A stretch of DNA of 64,000 bases from Clavibacter tessellarius. Lineage in GTDB: Bacteria > Actinomycetota > Actinomycetes > Actinomycetales > Microbacteriaceae. Numbering within the stretch: position 1 is the first letter of the stretch; each line of letters begins with the position of its first letter. This document shows positions 23,969-32,313 of this stretch, piece after piece. The translations under genes and the position numbers were made by a program. The stretch lies in assembly GCF_001618005.1 (NCBI RefSeq), contig NZ_LQXA01000024.1, forward strand, positions 1-64,000. Direction: 5' to 3'. The notes under the pieces were generated by a model. It saw nothing but the letters and a program-made list of their open reading frames with translations, did not search any database and was not told the origin of the DNA.

Positions 23969-25798
23969 ATGACCTCCACGCGCACGTCCGCAGAACGCCT
24001 CCTCGACCGTCTCGTGCCCAAGCGACGGAAGAACCCCGACGGCACCCGGCCACCTCGTCGCGACCACTCCGACCACCGCCTCCTCGAGGCCAGGTTCACC
24101 GGATCCGTCGACCTCTACGAGCCCGAGCACCCGAAGATCGACAGGCTCGTCTTCGGCGTCACGGCGGTCCTCGCGGTCGGCTTCGTCGTCTGGGGCATCG
24201 TGAGCACCGACGGCCTCGCCTCCATCTCGGGCGCGGCGCAGAGCTGGGTCATCGAGAAGACCGGCTGGCTCTTCGTGCTCGCCGCGAGCTTCTTCGTGAT
24301 CTTCGTCCTGTGGCTCGCCGCCAGCCGCTACGGCCGCATCAAGCTGGGCGCCGACGACGAGAAGCCGCAGTTCAAGACGGTCTCCTGGATCGCCATGATG
24401 TTCAGTGCGGGCATGGGCATCGGCCTGATGTTCTTCGGCGCCGCCGAGCCGCTCAGCCACTTCGTCACACCGCCGCCCGGCACCACGCAGCCGGAGTCGG
24501 AGGCGGCCATCCGCACCGCCATGGCCACCGCCATGTTCCACTGGGGCCTCCACCCCTGGGCCATCTACGCGGTCGCCGGCATCGCGATCGGCTACGGCAC
24601 GTTCCGCAAGGGCCGCAAGCAGCTCTTCTCCTCCATCTTCCAGCCCCTGCTCGGCACCAAGCGCACCGAGGGCTGGGCCGGACGCGTCATCGACATGCTC
24701 GCGATCTTCGCCACGCTCTTCGGCTCGGCGGCGTCGCTCGGCATCGGCGCCACGCAGATCGGCGCGGGCCTCGAGTTCAACGGCTGGGTGCCGGAGGCCA
24801 CGGCCCCGCTGCTGATCGGCATCATCGTGGTGCTCACGATCGCGTTCATCTTCTCGGCCGTCTCGGGCATCGCCCGCGGCATCCAGTGGCTGTCCAACAT
24901 CAACATGGTGCTGGCCGTCGTGCTCGCCGTGTTCGTGTTCGTCGTCGGCCCGACGCTCCTCATCCTCAACCTCATCCCCGCCACCCTCGGCGCGTACCTC
25001 GGCGACATGACCGAGATGGCGTCGCGCACGGCGGCCACCGGCGGCGACGAGATGAGCTCCTGGCTCGCCAGCTGGAGCGTCTTCTACTGGGCGTGGTGGA
25101 TCTCGTGGACGCCGTTCGTCGGCATGTTCATCGCGCGCATCAGCCGCGGTCGCACCATCCGCGAGTTCGTGGTCGGCGTGCTCCTCGCGCCGAGCATCGT
25201 GGCCCTCATCTGGTTCTCGATCTTCGGCGGCTCGGCGATCCACGCGCAGCAGACCGACGGCGACATGACCGTCGACGGCGCCGTCGTCAGCGACAACACG
25301 CTGTTCCAGCTGCTCAACCACTACCCGCTCGCGAGCGTCAGCACCGTCCTCGTGATGGTGCTCGTCGGCATCTTCTTCGTGTCCGGCGCCGACAGCGCGT
25401 CCATCGTGATGGGGACGCTGTCCCAGCGGGGCGCGCTGCACCCGAGCCGCAAGGTCGTCGTCTTCTGGGGCGTCGTCATGGGCGCGGTCGCCGCGATCAT
25501 GCTCGCCATCGGCGGGGGAGGCACGGAGGCCCTCACGGGTCTGCAGAACCTCACGGTCGTGGCCTCGCTGCCGTTCGTGCTCGTGATGCTCGTCGCCTGC
25601 TACGCGCTCTGGAAGGAGCTGCGCACGGATCCGCTCATCGTGCGCCGCCAGGTCGCGGTCGAGATGATGCGCGACGCGGTCGTGAACGGCGTGGAGCAGC
25701 ACGGCGACCACTTCCAGCTGTCGCTCGACCCGGTCGATCCCGAGGAGGCCGCGACGCGCGAGCCCCTCGGCGACGAGGACGAGGCGCGTCGCTCCTGA
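23969..25798 (+). CDS. BCCT family transporter (betaine/carnitine/choline)
   Basis: A 609-aa permease with 12 membrane segments and long charged ends, the usual size of the family. GMGIGLMFFGAAEPLSHF is the glycine-rich substrate/Na+ segment, and YWAWWISWTPFVGMFIARISRGRTIREF is the BCCT signature with its Trp box. It takes up trimethylammonium compounds such as glycine betaine, usually for osmoprotection. A -10-like TAGACT at about 23893-23898 precedes a leader of roughly 65 nt. A 20-bp-stem terminator follows the stop. Confidence 0.9.
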   Translation: MTSTRTSAERLLDRLVPKRRKNPDGTRPPRRDHSDHRLLEARFTGSVDLYEPEHPKIDRLVFGVTAVLAVGFVVWGIVSTDGLASISGAAQSWVIEKTGWLFVLAASFFVIFVLWLAASRYGRIKLGADDEKPQFKTVSWIAMMFSAGMGIGLMFFGAAEPLSHFVTPPPGTTQPESEAAIRTAMATAMFHWGLHPWAIYAVAGIAIGYGTFRKGRKQLFSSIFQPLLGTKRTEGWAGRVIDMLAIFATLFGSAASLGIGATQIGAGLEFNGWVPEATAPLLIGIIVVLTIAFIFSAVSGIARGIQWLSNINMVLAVVLAVFVFVVGPTLLILNLIPATLGAYLGDMTEMASRTAATGGDEMSSWLASWSVFYWAWWISWTPFVGMFIARISRGRTIREFVVGVLLAPSIVALIWFSIFGGSAIHAQQTDGDMTVDGAVVSDNTLFQLLNHYPLASVSTVLVMVLVGIFFVSGADSASIVMGTLSQRGALHPSRKVVVFWGVVMGAVAAIMLAIGGGGTEALTGLQNLTVVASLPFVLVMLVACYALWKELRTDPLIVRRQVAVEMMRDAVVNGVEQHGDHFQLSLDPVDPEEAATREPLGDEDEARRS

Positions 25799-25810
25799 TG
25801 CCCTGTCCGT

Positions 25811-25857
25811 GACGACGATGCCGACCCGCGCCCCGCGCGCGGGTCGGCATCGTCGTC
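25811..25857 (+). terminator. Strong terminator of the BCCT gene
   Basis: A perfect 20-bp stem (25811-25830 with 25838-25857) and 7-nt loop CCCCGCG start 12 nt after the stop. This is one of the two longest arms in the window. Confidence 0.75.
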
Positions 25858-25929
25858 TGCGGGACAGCCGGCGTCCGCGGGGGCACCGCGGACCCCTCGT
25901 GCGGTCCGCGCGTCGGTAGGGTGACCATG

Positions 25930-26946
25930 ATGACGACCTCCACCCCCGCCTCCGCTCCCGCGCCCGCCGCCACCGACGGGCCGGGCCGACGCGCCGCCGT
26001 CGTCTACAACCCCATCAAGGTCGACCTGGCGTCCCTGAAGGCCAAGGTCGCCCACGCGGCCGGCGTCGCGGGCTGGGAGGAGACCCTCTGGTTCGAGACC
26101 AGCGAGGACGACCCGGGCAAGGGCGCCGCGCAGGACGCCCTCTCGCACGACGTCGACATGGTCATCGCCGCCGGCGGTGACGGCACGGTCCGCGCGGTCG
26201 CCGAGGGGATGTCCGGATCCGGCGTCTCGCTCGGCCTCCTGCCGTCCGGCACGGGCAACCTGCTCGCGCGCAACCTCAAGCTCACGCTCAACGACGTCGA
26301 CCACTCGCTCGAGGCCGCGTTCTCCGGCCACGACCGGAGGGTCGACCTCGCGGCCATCGAGATCCTGCGCGAGGACGAGAGCCGGGACAAGCACGTGTTC
26401 GTCGTGATGGCGGGCGTCGGCATCGACGCGAAGATGCTCGCCAACACCGACTCCGAGCTGAAGAAGAGGGTCGGCTGGCTCGCCTACGTCGACGCGATCT
26501 TCAAGGCCCTGCGCGACCGCGACCAGCTCCGCCTGCGCTACCGCCTCGACGGCCGCAGCACGCACCGCCGCCGCGCGCACACGCTCATCGTCGGCAACTG
26601 CGGGTCGCTGCCGGCCAACATCCTGCTGCTGCCGGACGCCGCGGTCGACGACGGCATCCTCGACGTGGTGCTCATGCGCCCCGAGGGGCTGTTCGGCTGG
26701 ATCCAGATCTGGGTCAAGGTCGCGTGGGAGAACGGCGTCGTCCGCCGCACCGCCGCGGGCCGCCGCCTGATGGGCCCCGAGAAGGAGGTGCGCGCGCTCG
26801 AGTACCGCACCGCCGAGGAGGTGGTGGTCCGCCTTGAGAAGGAGGAGGACATCGAGCTCGACGGCGACCCGTTCGGTCGCGCCATCGGCTTCAAGATCCA
26901 GGTGCTGCCCGGCGGCCTCACCGTGCGCGTGCCGCGGGACTCCTGA
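25930..26946 (+). CDS. Diacylglycerol kinase-family lipid kinase
   Basis: A 338-aa cytosolic or membrane-associated kinase of the DAGK/YegS/sphingosine-kinase fold. VVYNPIK opens the domain, AAGGDGTVRAVAEGM is the nucleotide loop and LPSGTGNLLARNL the second glycine-rich loop; DDGILDVVLM is in the C-terminal sandwich. It probably phosphorylates diacylglycerol or a related lipid. TAGGGT (25917-25922) lies 4 nt before an ATG at 25927 and 7 nt before the ATG at 25930; the second fits a leaderless start. GTG 25921 is a further alternative. The downstream ATPase gene is 46 bp away in the same direction. Confidence 0.85.
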   Translation: MTTSTPASAPAPAATDGPGRRAAVVYNPIKVDLASLKAKVAHAAGVAGWEETLWFETSEDDPGKGAAQDALSHDVDMVIAAGGDGTVRAVAEGMSGSGVSLGLLPSGTGNLLARNLKLTLNDVDHSLEAAFSGHDRRVDLAAIEILREDESRDKHVFVVMAGVGIDAKMLANTDSELKKRVGWLAYVDAIFKALRDRDQLRLRYRLDGRSTHRRRAHTLIVGNCGSLPANILLLPDAAVDDGILDVVLMRPEGLFGWIQIWVKVAWENGVVRRTAAGRRLMGPEKEVRALEYRTAEEVVVRLEKEEDIELDGDPFGRAIGFKIQVLPGGLTVRVPRDS

Positions 26947-26992
26947 CTCGATCCCCGATGCGCCTGTCGGCGGCTCGTGGGAGGGTCGGGCC

Positions 26993-28171
26993 ATGATCCG
27001 CACCCTCGCCGTCTCCGGCTACCGCTCCGTCCGGGACCTGGTGCTGCCGCTCACCGGGCTCGACGTCGTCACGGGTGCCAACGGCAGCGGCAAGTCCAAC
27101 GTCTACCGCGCGCTCCGCCTCATCGCCGACATGGCGCAGGGCGGGGCGGTCGGCGCGCTCGCCCGCGAGGGCGGGCTCGAGGCGGTGCTGTGGGCGGGCC
27201 CCGAGGGCTTCTCGCGCGCCGTGCGCGACGGCGAGCACCCGGTGCAGGGCATGACGCGCAAGGGGCCCATCGCGCTGCGGCTGGGCTTCGCCGGGGACGA
27301 GCTGGGCTACCTCGTCGACCTCGGCATCCCGCAGCGGGATCCGCGGGCGCTTCCGGCGACCATGTTCGGCCGCGACCCCGAGATCAAGCGCGAGCTGATC
27401 TTCAACGGACCGCTCGCGCGGCACCGCTCGCTGGTGCTGGAGCGCCGCTGGCAGGACGTGCGCGTCCGCGACGAGGCCGACGGGTGGGCGCACGTGCCCG
27501 CCCTGGTGCCGCCGCACCTCAGCGTGCTCAGCGAGGTGGCCGACGCGGTCACGAGCCCCGAGGCGATGATCCTGCGGCGGCGGATGACCGGCTGGCGCTT
27601 CTACGACCACCTCCGCACCGACGCCGACGCGCCCGCCCGCCGGCCGCGCGTCGGCACGCGCACGCCCGTGCTCGCGAGCGACGGATCCGACCTCGCGGCC
27701 GCGGTGCAGACCATCCGCGAATGGGGCCGCGGGGATGCGCTCGACGCCATGGTCGACCGGGCGTTCCCCGGGTCGACCGTCGTGGTGCGCTCACAGGACG
27801 GCGTGCTCACGCTCGGCCTCCGGCAGCCCGGCATCCTGCGCGTGCTCGACGCCGCGGAGCTCTCGGACGGCACGCTCCGGATGCTCATGCTCACGGCCGC
27901 CCTGCTCACGACCGAGCCGCCCGAGCTCATGGTGCTCAACGAGCCGGAGACGAGCCTCCACCAGGATCTGCTCCCTGCCCTCGGCGAGCTCATCGCGGAG
28001 GCGTCGCGCCACGTGCAGATCCTCGTGGTGACGCATGCGCCGGGGCTGGCCGCGGCCGTGTCGGAGCACGCGGAGGCGGGGGAGCTCGTGCTGGAGAAGC
28101 CGCTCGGCGAGACGGTGCTGCGGGGCCAGGGGCTCCTCAGCTCGCCGTCGTGGGACTGGGGCAAGCGCTAG
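26993..28171 (+). CDS. AAA family ATPase (COG4637-like, RecF/SMC-type head)
   Basis: A 392-aa ATPase. It opens MIRTLAVSGYRSVRDLVLPL with Walker A GANGSGKSN, has an ABC-type signature near LSDGTLRMLMLTAALL and Walker B ELMVLNEPETSLH, ending with an H-loop in VVTHAPGL. The middle part replaces the coiled coil of SMC/RecF proteins with a compact insertion. This is the layout of the COG4637 family of solitary predicted ATPases, whose function is unknown; distantly related OLD and RecF proteins act in DNA repair or phage defence. No nuclease or toxin gene is adjacent, so a defence role is not supported here. GAGGGT lies 6 nt before the ATG. Confidence 0.82.
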   Translation: MIRTLAVSGYRSVRDLVLPLTGLDVVTGANGSGKSNVYRALRLIADMAQGGAVGALAREGGLEAVLWAGPEGFSRAVRDGEHPVQGMTRKGPIALRLGFAGDELGYLVDLGIPQRDPRALPATMFGRDPEIKRELIFNGPLARHRSLVLERRWQDVRVRDEADGWAHVPALVPPHLSVLSEVADAVTSPEAMILRRRMTGWRFYDHLRTDADAPARRPRVGTRTPVLASDGSDLAAAVQTIREWGRGDALDAMVDRAFPGSTVVVRSQDGVLTLGLRQPGILRVLDAAELSDGTLRMLMLTAALLTTEPPELMVLNEPETSLHQDLLPALGELIAEASRHVQILVVTHAPGLAAAVSEHAEAGELVLEKPLGETVLRGQGLLSSPSWDWGKR

Positions 28172-28217
28172 CCGCGCCTCCCGCCGACGCCGCTCCGGGC
28201 GACCCGCTCGGATACGA

Positions 28218-28266
28218 CGACGCCTCCCGGTCGCGGCCCGGGGGGCGGCGCGAGCGGGAGGCGTCG
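28218..28266. terminator. Bidirectional terminator between ATPase and desaturase genes
   Basis: A perfect 12-bp stem (28218-28229 with 28255-28266) with a 25-nt GC-rich loop lies in the 115-bp gap between convergent genes. It can serve both. Confidence 0.55.
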
Positions 28267-28286
28267 GATGGTGCGGTGGTGCGGGA

Positions 28287-29384
28287 TCAGCGTCCGAAGG
28301 CCGCCGATGCGGGGCAGTCGAACGGGTCGCCGCCGGCCGAGAGGCCGACGCGGTTGAGGTAGGCGATGACGATGCCGTACGAGGCCAGCAGCGTGGTCTC
28401 CGTGTACGGGATGTTGTGCGTCGCGCAGTACTCCTTCGCGATGACCTGGGCGCGCTTGAGCGCGGGCCGCGGCATGTTCGGGAAGAGGTGGTGCTCGATC
28501 TGGTAGTTGAGGCCGCCCATGTAGATGTCGGTGAGCCACGTGCTCTTGATGTTGCGGCTCGTGAGCACCTGGCGGCGGAGGAAGTCGACCTTGGAGTCCT
28601 TGGGCAGGACGGGCATGCCCTTGTGGTTCGGGGCGAACGAGGCGCCCATGTACACGCCGAAGACCGCGAGCTGCACGCCCACGAAGGCGAACGCCATGCC
28701 GACGGGCAGGAAGAAGAAGACGACGGCGAGGTACGCGATGATGCGCGTGGAGAGCATCGAGATCTCGAGCCAGCGCTTGTCGACCTTGCCGCGACCGAAC
28801 ACCGTGCGGAAGCCGTGGACGTGGAGGTTGAGGCCCTCGAACATGAGGATCGGGAAGAACGCGTAGCCCTGGTGGCGCGTGAACCAACCGTAGAGGCCCT
28901 TGGCGCGGGCCGCGTCCTCCTGCGTGAAGGAGATGACGTCGCGCTCGATGTCCGGGTCCTTGCCCATGACGTTCGGGTTCGCGTGGTGACGCGAGTGCTT
29001 CGTCATCCACCAGGAGTAGCTGATGCCGACGAAGAGGTTGGCGAGCGTGCGGCCCGCGATGTCGTTGGCCTTGCCGGAGGCGAACACCTGGCGGTGCGAG
29101 GCCTCGTGGGCGAGGAAGGCGAACTGGGTGAAGACGATGCCGAGGCCCGCGGCGATGAGGAGCTGGAACCAGCTGTCGCCGAGGAGGACGAAGCCGACGC
29201 CGAGGCCGGCGAGCGCGACGGTGATGCCGGCGAACATCAGGACGTAGAAGCCCACGCGGCGATTGAGGAGGCCAGCGTCGCGGACGGTGTTGAGGAGGCC
29301 CGAGTACTCGGTGGTCGGGTTGGCTCCGCCGCCGCGCTTCGGGCGGGTCAGCACGATGCGGGGTGCTGCGGTGGTGTCAGTCAT
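28287..29384 (-). CDS. Membrane fatty acid desaturase
   Basis: A 365-aa integral membrane diiron enzyme that introduces double bonds into acyl chains. The three histidine boxes are complete: HEASH (93-97), HSRHH (130-134) and QIEHH (about 305). Four or more hydrophobic segments flank them. The HxxxH/HxxHH/QxxHH pattern is that of acyl-lipid or acyl-CoA front-end type desaturases. It probably adjusts membrane fluidity. The ATG at 29384 begins MTDTTAAPRI; no clear ribosome site is visible. The 234-bp upstream gap holds no gene. The electron donor is not encoded nearby. Confidence 0.9.
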   Translation of the reverse strand: MTDTTAAPRIVLTRPKRGGGANPTTEYSGLLNTVRDAGLLNRRVGFYVLMFAGITVALAGLGVGFVLLGDSWFQLLIAAGLGIVFTQFAFLAHEASHRQVFASGKANDIAGRTLANLFVGISYSWWMTKHSRHHANPNVMGKDPDIERDVISFTQEDAARAKGLYGWFTRHQGYAFFPILMFEGLNLHVHGFRTVFGRGKVDKRWLEISMLSTRIIAYLAVVFFFLPVGMAFAFVGVQLAVFGVYMGASFAPNHKGMPVLPKDSKVDFLRRQVLTSRNIKSTWLTDIYMGGLNYQIEHHLFPNMPRPALKRAQVIAKEYCATHNIPYTETTLLASYGIVIAYLNRVGLSAGGDPFDCPASAAFGR

Positions 29385-29618
29385 GGTCAGCTCGTTCGTC
29401 CGTGGCCTCTCGGCCAGGTGGAGCGGGCCGCCTCGGCGAGCCGCTGTCGGTCGTCGTCGTGCGGGACACGACGCAGGCGCCGGGATCTGGGGCAACCAGG
29501 ACTCACACTCCCATAGGGACTCGCCCGTCGCACCATGGATACTCACAGCGCGCACGGCGTGTCGCTGTCGAGGGGGGACAGGGCCCCGTCCTGCCGGGGA
29601 TTACGGTCTGCTGGGCGG

Positions 29619-30662
29619 CTACGGGACGATGACCGCGCGGCCGCGCACGGTGCCCGCCGCGAGGGCCGCGTAGGCCTCAGGTCCGTCGTCGAGCGCGTAC
29701 CGCTGCGTCTCGACCGACACCCGGCCGGAGCGCGCGAGGTCGAGCACCTCGATCAGCTCGGAGCGGCTGCCCCAGTAGGGGACGCGGATGGCGGCGTCGA
29801 AGGCCACGCGGCCGAAGCCGACCTCGACGGCGCCGCCGCCGATGCCGACGATGGTCACGTCGCCGCCGACCTCGACGACGTCGAGCGCGGTGGCCATCGT
29901 GGGGGTCGCGCCGACGAAGTCGAAGACGGCCTGGACCCCACGGCCGCCGGTGATCGCGCGGATCCCGTGGGCGGCATCGGCGTCGCTGATGACGGTGTGA
30001 TGGGCGCCCACGTGGCGGGCGAGCTCCAGCTTCTCGTCGTTCACGTCGAGCGCGATGACGGTCGCGCCGCTGAGCGCTCGGAGGATCTGGATGCCGACGT
30101 GGCCGAGGCCGCCCGTGCCGATGACCACCGCGAACGTGCCGGCGCCGAGCTTCGGGAGCGACGTCTTGATCGCGTGGTACGGCGTGAGGCCGGCGTCGGT
30201 GAGGGACACGTTCTCGACGGGGTCGAGGTCGCCGAGCGGCACGAGGTGGCGCGCGTCGTCGACGATCATGTACTCGGCCATCGCACCCGGAGCACCGAGC
30301 CCGGGGGGCTGGATCCCTTCGGCCGCGGCGTTCGGGCAGTGGTTCTCGCGGCCTTCGGCGCACGCGTGGCAGCGGCCGCAGCCCCACGGGCCGTAGACGG
30401 CGACCGCGTCGCCGACGGCGAGGTGCTCGACGCCCGCGCCCAGCTCCTCGACGACGCCGGCGCCCTCGTGGCCGAGCGTGAGGGGGAGCGGGTAGCCGGC
30501 GGCGCGGTACTCCTCCTCCGAGAGGCCCATCACGTACTCGTCGGAGTGGCAGACGCCGGCGGCCGTGACGCGGAGCAGGACCTGCCCCGGCGCGGGCGAC
30601 GGCTTCTCGATCTCGACGACCTCGGGGTGGGATCCGATGCGGGTGTACTGGAGCGCCTTCAT
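29619..30662 (-). CDS. Zinc-dependent alcohol dehydrogenase (NAD(P)-dependent, MDR family)
   Basis: A 347-aa medium-chain dehydrogenase. Catalytic zinc ligands are Cys38 (GVCHSDEYV), His65/Glu66 (GHEGAG) and a later Cys. The structural zinc site CGRCHACAEGRENHC has all four Cys (95, 98, 101, 109). VIGTGGLGHVGIQIL is the Rossmann loop, and VIALDVNDEK with an Asp suggests NAD preference. It oxidises small alcohols or reduces aldehydes. TACGGT (plus strand 30670-30675) lies 7 nt before the ATG, a leaderless arrangement. It appears monocistronic. Confidence 0.9.
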   Translation of the reverse strand: MKALQYTRIGSHPEVVEIEKPSPAPGQVLLRVTAAGVCHSDEYVMGLSEEEYRAAGYPLPLTLGHEGAGVVEELGAGVEHLAVGDAVAVYGPWGCGRCHACAEGRENHCPNAAAEGIQPPGLGAPGAMAEYMIVDDARHLVPLGDLDPVENVSLTDAGLTPYHAIKTSLPKLGAGTFAVVIGTGGLGHVGIQILRALSGATVIALDVNDEKLELARHVGAHHTVISDADAAHGIRAITGGRGVQAVFDFVGATPTMATALDVVEVGGDVTIVGIGGGAVEVGFGRVAFDAAIRVPYWGSRSELIEVLDLARSGRVSVETQRYALDDGPEAYAALAAGTVRGRAVIVP

Positions 30663-30712
30663 GGCCACCACCGTATTCCCCGCGCGAGGGAACCGTCTGG
30701 GTGCGCGGTCCG

Positions 30713-31477
30713 TCAGGGGAGCCGGCTGCCGTGCGGGGGATCGACGTGCGGGGCCCGCGTGCGCTCGTCCTCGGGGAGGGCGAGCTCGGCGTCGGCGGCG
30801 TCGCGGAGGAGGGCCATGCGTCCGGCGGCGAGGGACTGCGTCCACAGCGTCGAGGCGGACATCAACAGGTAGACGGGGATGAACCAGAGCAGGGGTCCGG
30901 GGTCTCCCGAGACCGCGTACACGGGGAGCCCGACGAGCGCGGCGAGGCTGAGCATGACCGCGCCGGGCACCGGGGCGGATCCGGACGCGATGGCCCGACG
31001 GGACTCCGTGGACACCCGCTCGGCGGTGCCCGGGGCGAGGGACACGCGGCCGCGCACGTCCACGGCTCCGTCGAGGAGCGCCGCGTCGCGCCAGGCCGGA
31101 TGCGTCCCGACGATCGACGGGTGGCGACGGATGGCGCGCGCGAGCCAGATGGAGAGCGGGATCGCGACCGCCGCGGCGCCGAGCACCGCACCGAGGACGA
31201 TCGCCCCGGGGAGAGCGGTCCCCGGACCGTCGGCGCGGGCGAGCACGGGGTGGATCAGGAGGCCCATCGCGGCCCCCGCGAGCAGCCCGACGCCGAGCGT
31301 TACCAGGCGACGGCGCGGGGTGACGACCTCGGCGATCCAGGCGGCGATGGCGCGGGCGCCGATGCGGGCGAGCGCGCGCTTGCCGTGGCCCGGGTCGGCG
31401 GGCGTCGCGTCGTCGCGGGTGGCGGTCGCATCGGCGCCGGCATCGGCGTCGTCGGCGGTCGTGTCGTCGGCGGTCAT
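30713..31477 (-). CDS. Hypothetical membrane protein
   Basis: A 254-aa protein I do not recognise. Residues 1-45 are acidic, Asp/Thr/Ala-rich (MTADDTTADDADAG). Four hydrophobic segments occur in two pairs: LVTLGVGLLAGAAMGLLI with GAIVLGAVLGAAAVAIPL, and GAVMLSLAALVGLPVYAV with LLWFIPVYLLMSASTLW. A loop between the pairs reads HPAWRDAALLDGAVDVRGRV. No catalytic motif is visible. GGGAGG precedes the ATG at 31477. The divergent DinB-like gene starts 164 bp away. Confidence 0.6.
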   Translation of the reverse strand: MTADDTTADDADAGADATATRDDATPADPGHGKRALARIGARAIAAWIAEVVTPRRRLVTLGVGLLAGAAMGLLIHPVLARADGPGTALPGAIVLGAVLGAAAVAIPLSIWLARAIRRHPSIVGTHPAWRDAALLDGAVDVRGRVSLAPGTAERVSTESRRAIASGSAPVPGAVMLSLAALVGLPVYAVSGDPGPLLWFIPVYLLMSASTLWTQSLAAGRMALLRDAADAELALPEDERTRAPHVDPPHGSRLP

Positions 31478-31640
31478 GCGGGCCTCCCGATCCGGGCCTG
31501 TCGTCGGCCCCTCCCATCCTCCCGGGCAGACGGACCCGGGTCGTGCCGCGGGGCGTGCCCCGTCCGGGGCGCATCCCGGTCGGGGCTGCGGCCGGACGGG
31601 GGCCTGGACGCGTGTCGGAGGTGCCTGGGATGCTCGCGGC

Positions 31641-32282
31641 ATGACCGCAGCGCAGCCTTCATCCGCGAGCCCGTCCGAGCACGGCGACGACGCCGTCCGG
31701 GATGACCTCGTCCGCCACCTCCGCCTCGCGCGCGAGGCCCTCGTCTGGAAGCTCGAGGGGCTCGGGGAGCACGACGTGCGGCGTCCGCTCGTGCCGACGG
31801 GATCCAACCTGCTCGGGCTCGTGAAGCACGCCGCGGGCGTCGAGGCCGGCTACCTCGGGTTCGTCTTCGGCCGGCCGTTCCCCGAGCAGCTGCCGTGGAT
31901 GGAGGAGAACGCGCCGCCGAACGCCGACATGCGGGCGACCGCCGAGGAGTCGCGCGCGGACGTCCTCGGCCTGTCCGCGCGGGTGGGCGCGCACTCCGAG
32001 GCGACGCTGCACGCGCTGCCCCTCGACTCCGTCGGGCAGGTGCCGTGGTGGCCGGGGGAGGCCGGTCGGGTGACCGTGCACCGGATCGCCGTGCACCTCA
32101 TCGCGGAGCTCAACCGGCACGCGGGGCACGCGGACGTCCTCCGCGAGCTCGTCGACGGATCCGCGGGCCTCCGGGCCGACAGCGGCAACCTCCCCGACGG
32201 GGGCGCCGCGTTCTGGCGGGCCGAGCACGCCGAGACGGAGCGCGTCGCCCGCGAGGCGGCGGGGCTGCCACCGGTCGGCTGA
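31641..32282 (+). CDS. DinB-fold protein (DUF664/mycothiol-transferase-like)
   Basis: A 213-aa soluble four-helix-bundle protein. GLVKHAAGVEAGYLGFVFG and HRIAVHLIAELNRHAGHADVLRELVDG supply the spaced His residues (LVKHAAG, HLIAE, RHAGHAD) that bind a divalent metal in DinB/DUF664 enzymes. Many actinobacterial members are thiol-S-transferases using mycothiol; activity here is not determined. GATGCT (31629-31634) is 6 nt before the ATG. It converges with the mannosidase gene, with 31 bp between. Confidence 0.78.
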   Translation: MTAAQPSSASPSEHGDDAVRDDLVRHLRLAREALVWKLEGLGEHDVRRPLVPTGSNLLGLVKHAAGVEAGYLGFVFGRPFPEQLPWMEENAPPNADMRATAEESRADVLGLSARVGAHSEATLHALPLDSVGQVPWWPGEAGRVTVHRIAVHLIAELNRHAGHADVLRELVDGSAGLRADSGNLPDGGAAFWRAEHAETERVAREAAGLPPVG

Positions 32283-32313
32283 CCGGGCAGCCCCGCCGGG
32301 CGTCGGCCCCGGG

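Noticed and set aside
26993-28171. COG4637-like ATPase as a phage-defence gene
   Set aside because: There is no partner nuclease, reverse transcriptase or toxin next to it, and its neighbours are housekeeping or metabolic genes.
31557-31601. 10-bp stem (31558-31567 with 31592-31601) as a terminator
   Set aside because: It lies between two divergent start codons, so there is no transcript end there for it to terminate.
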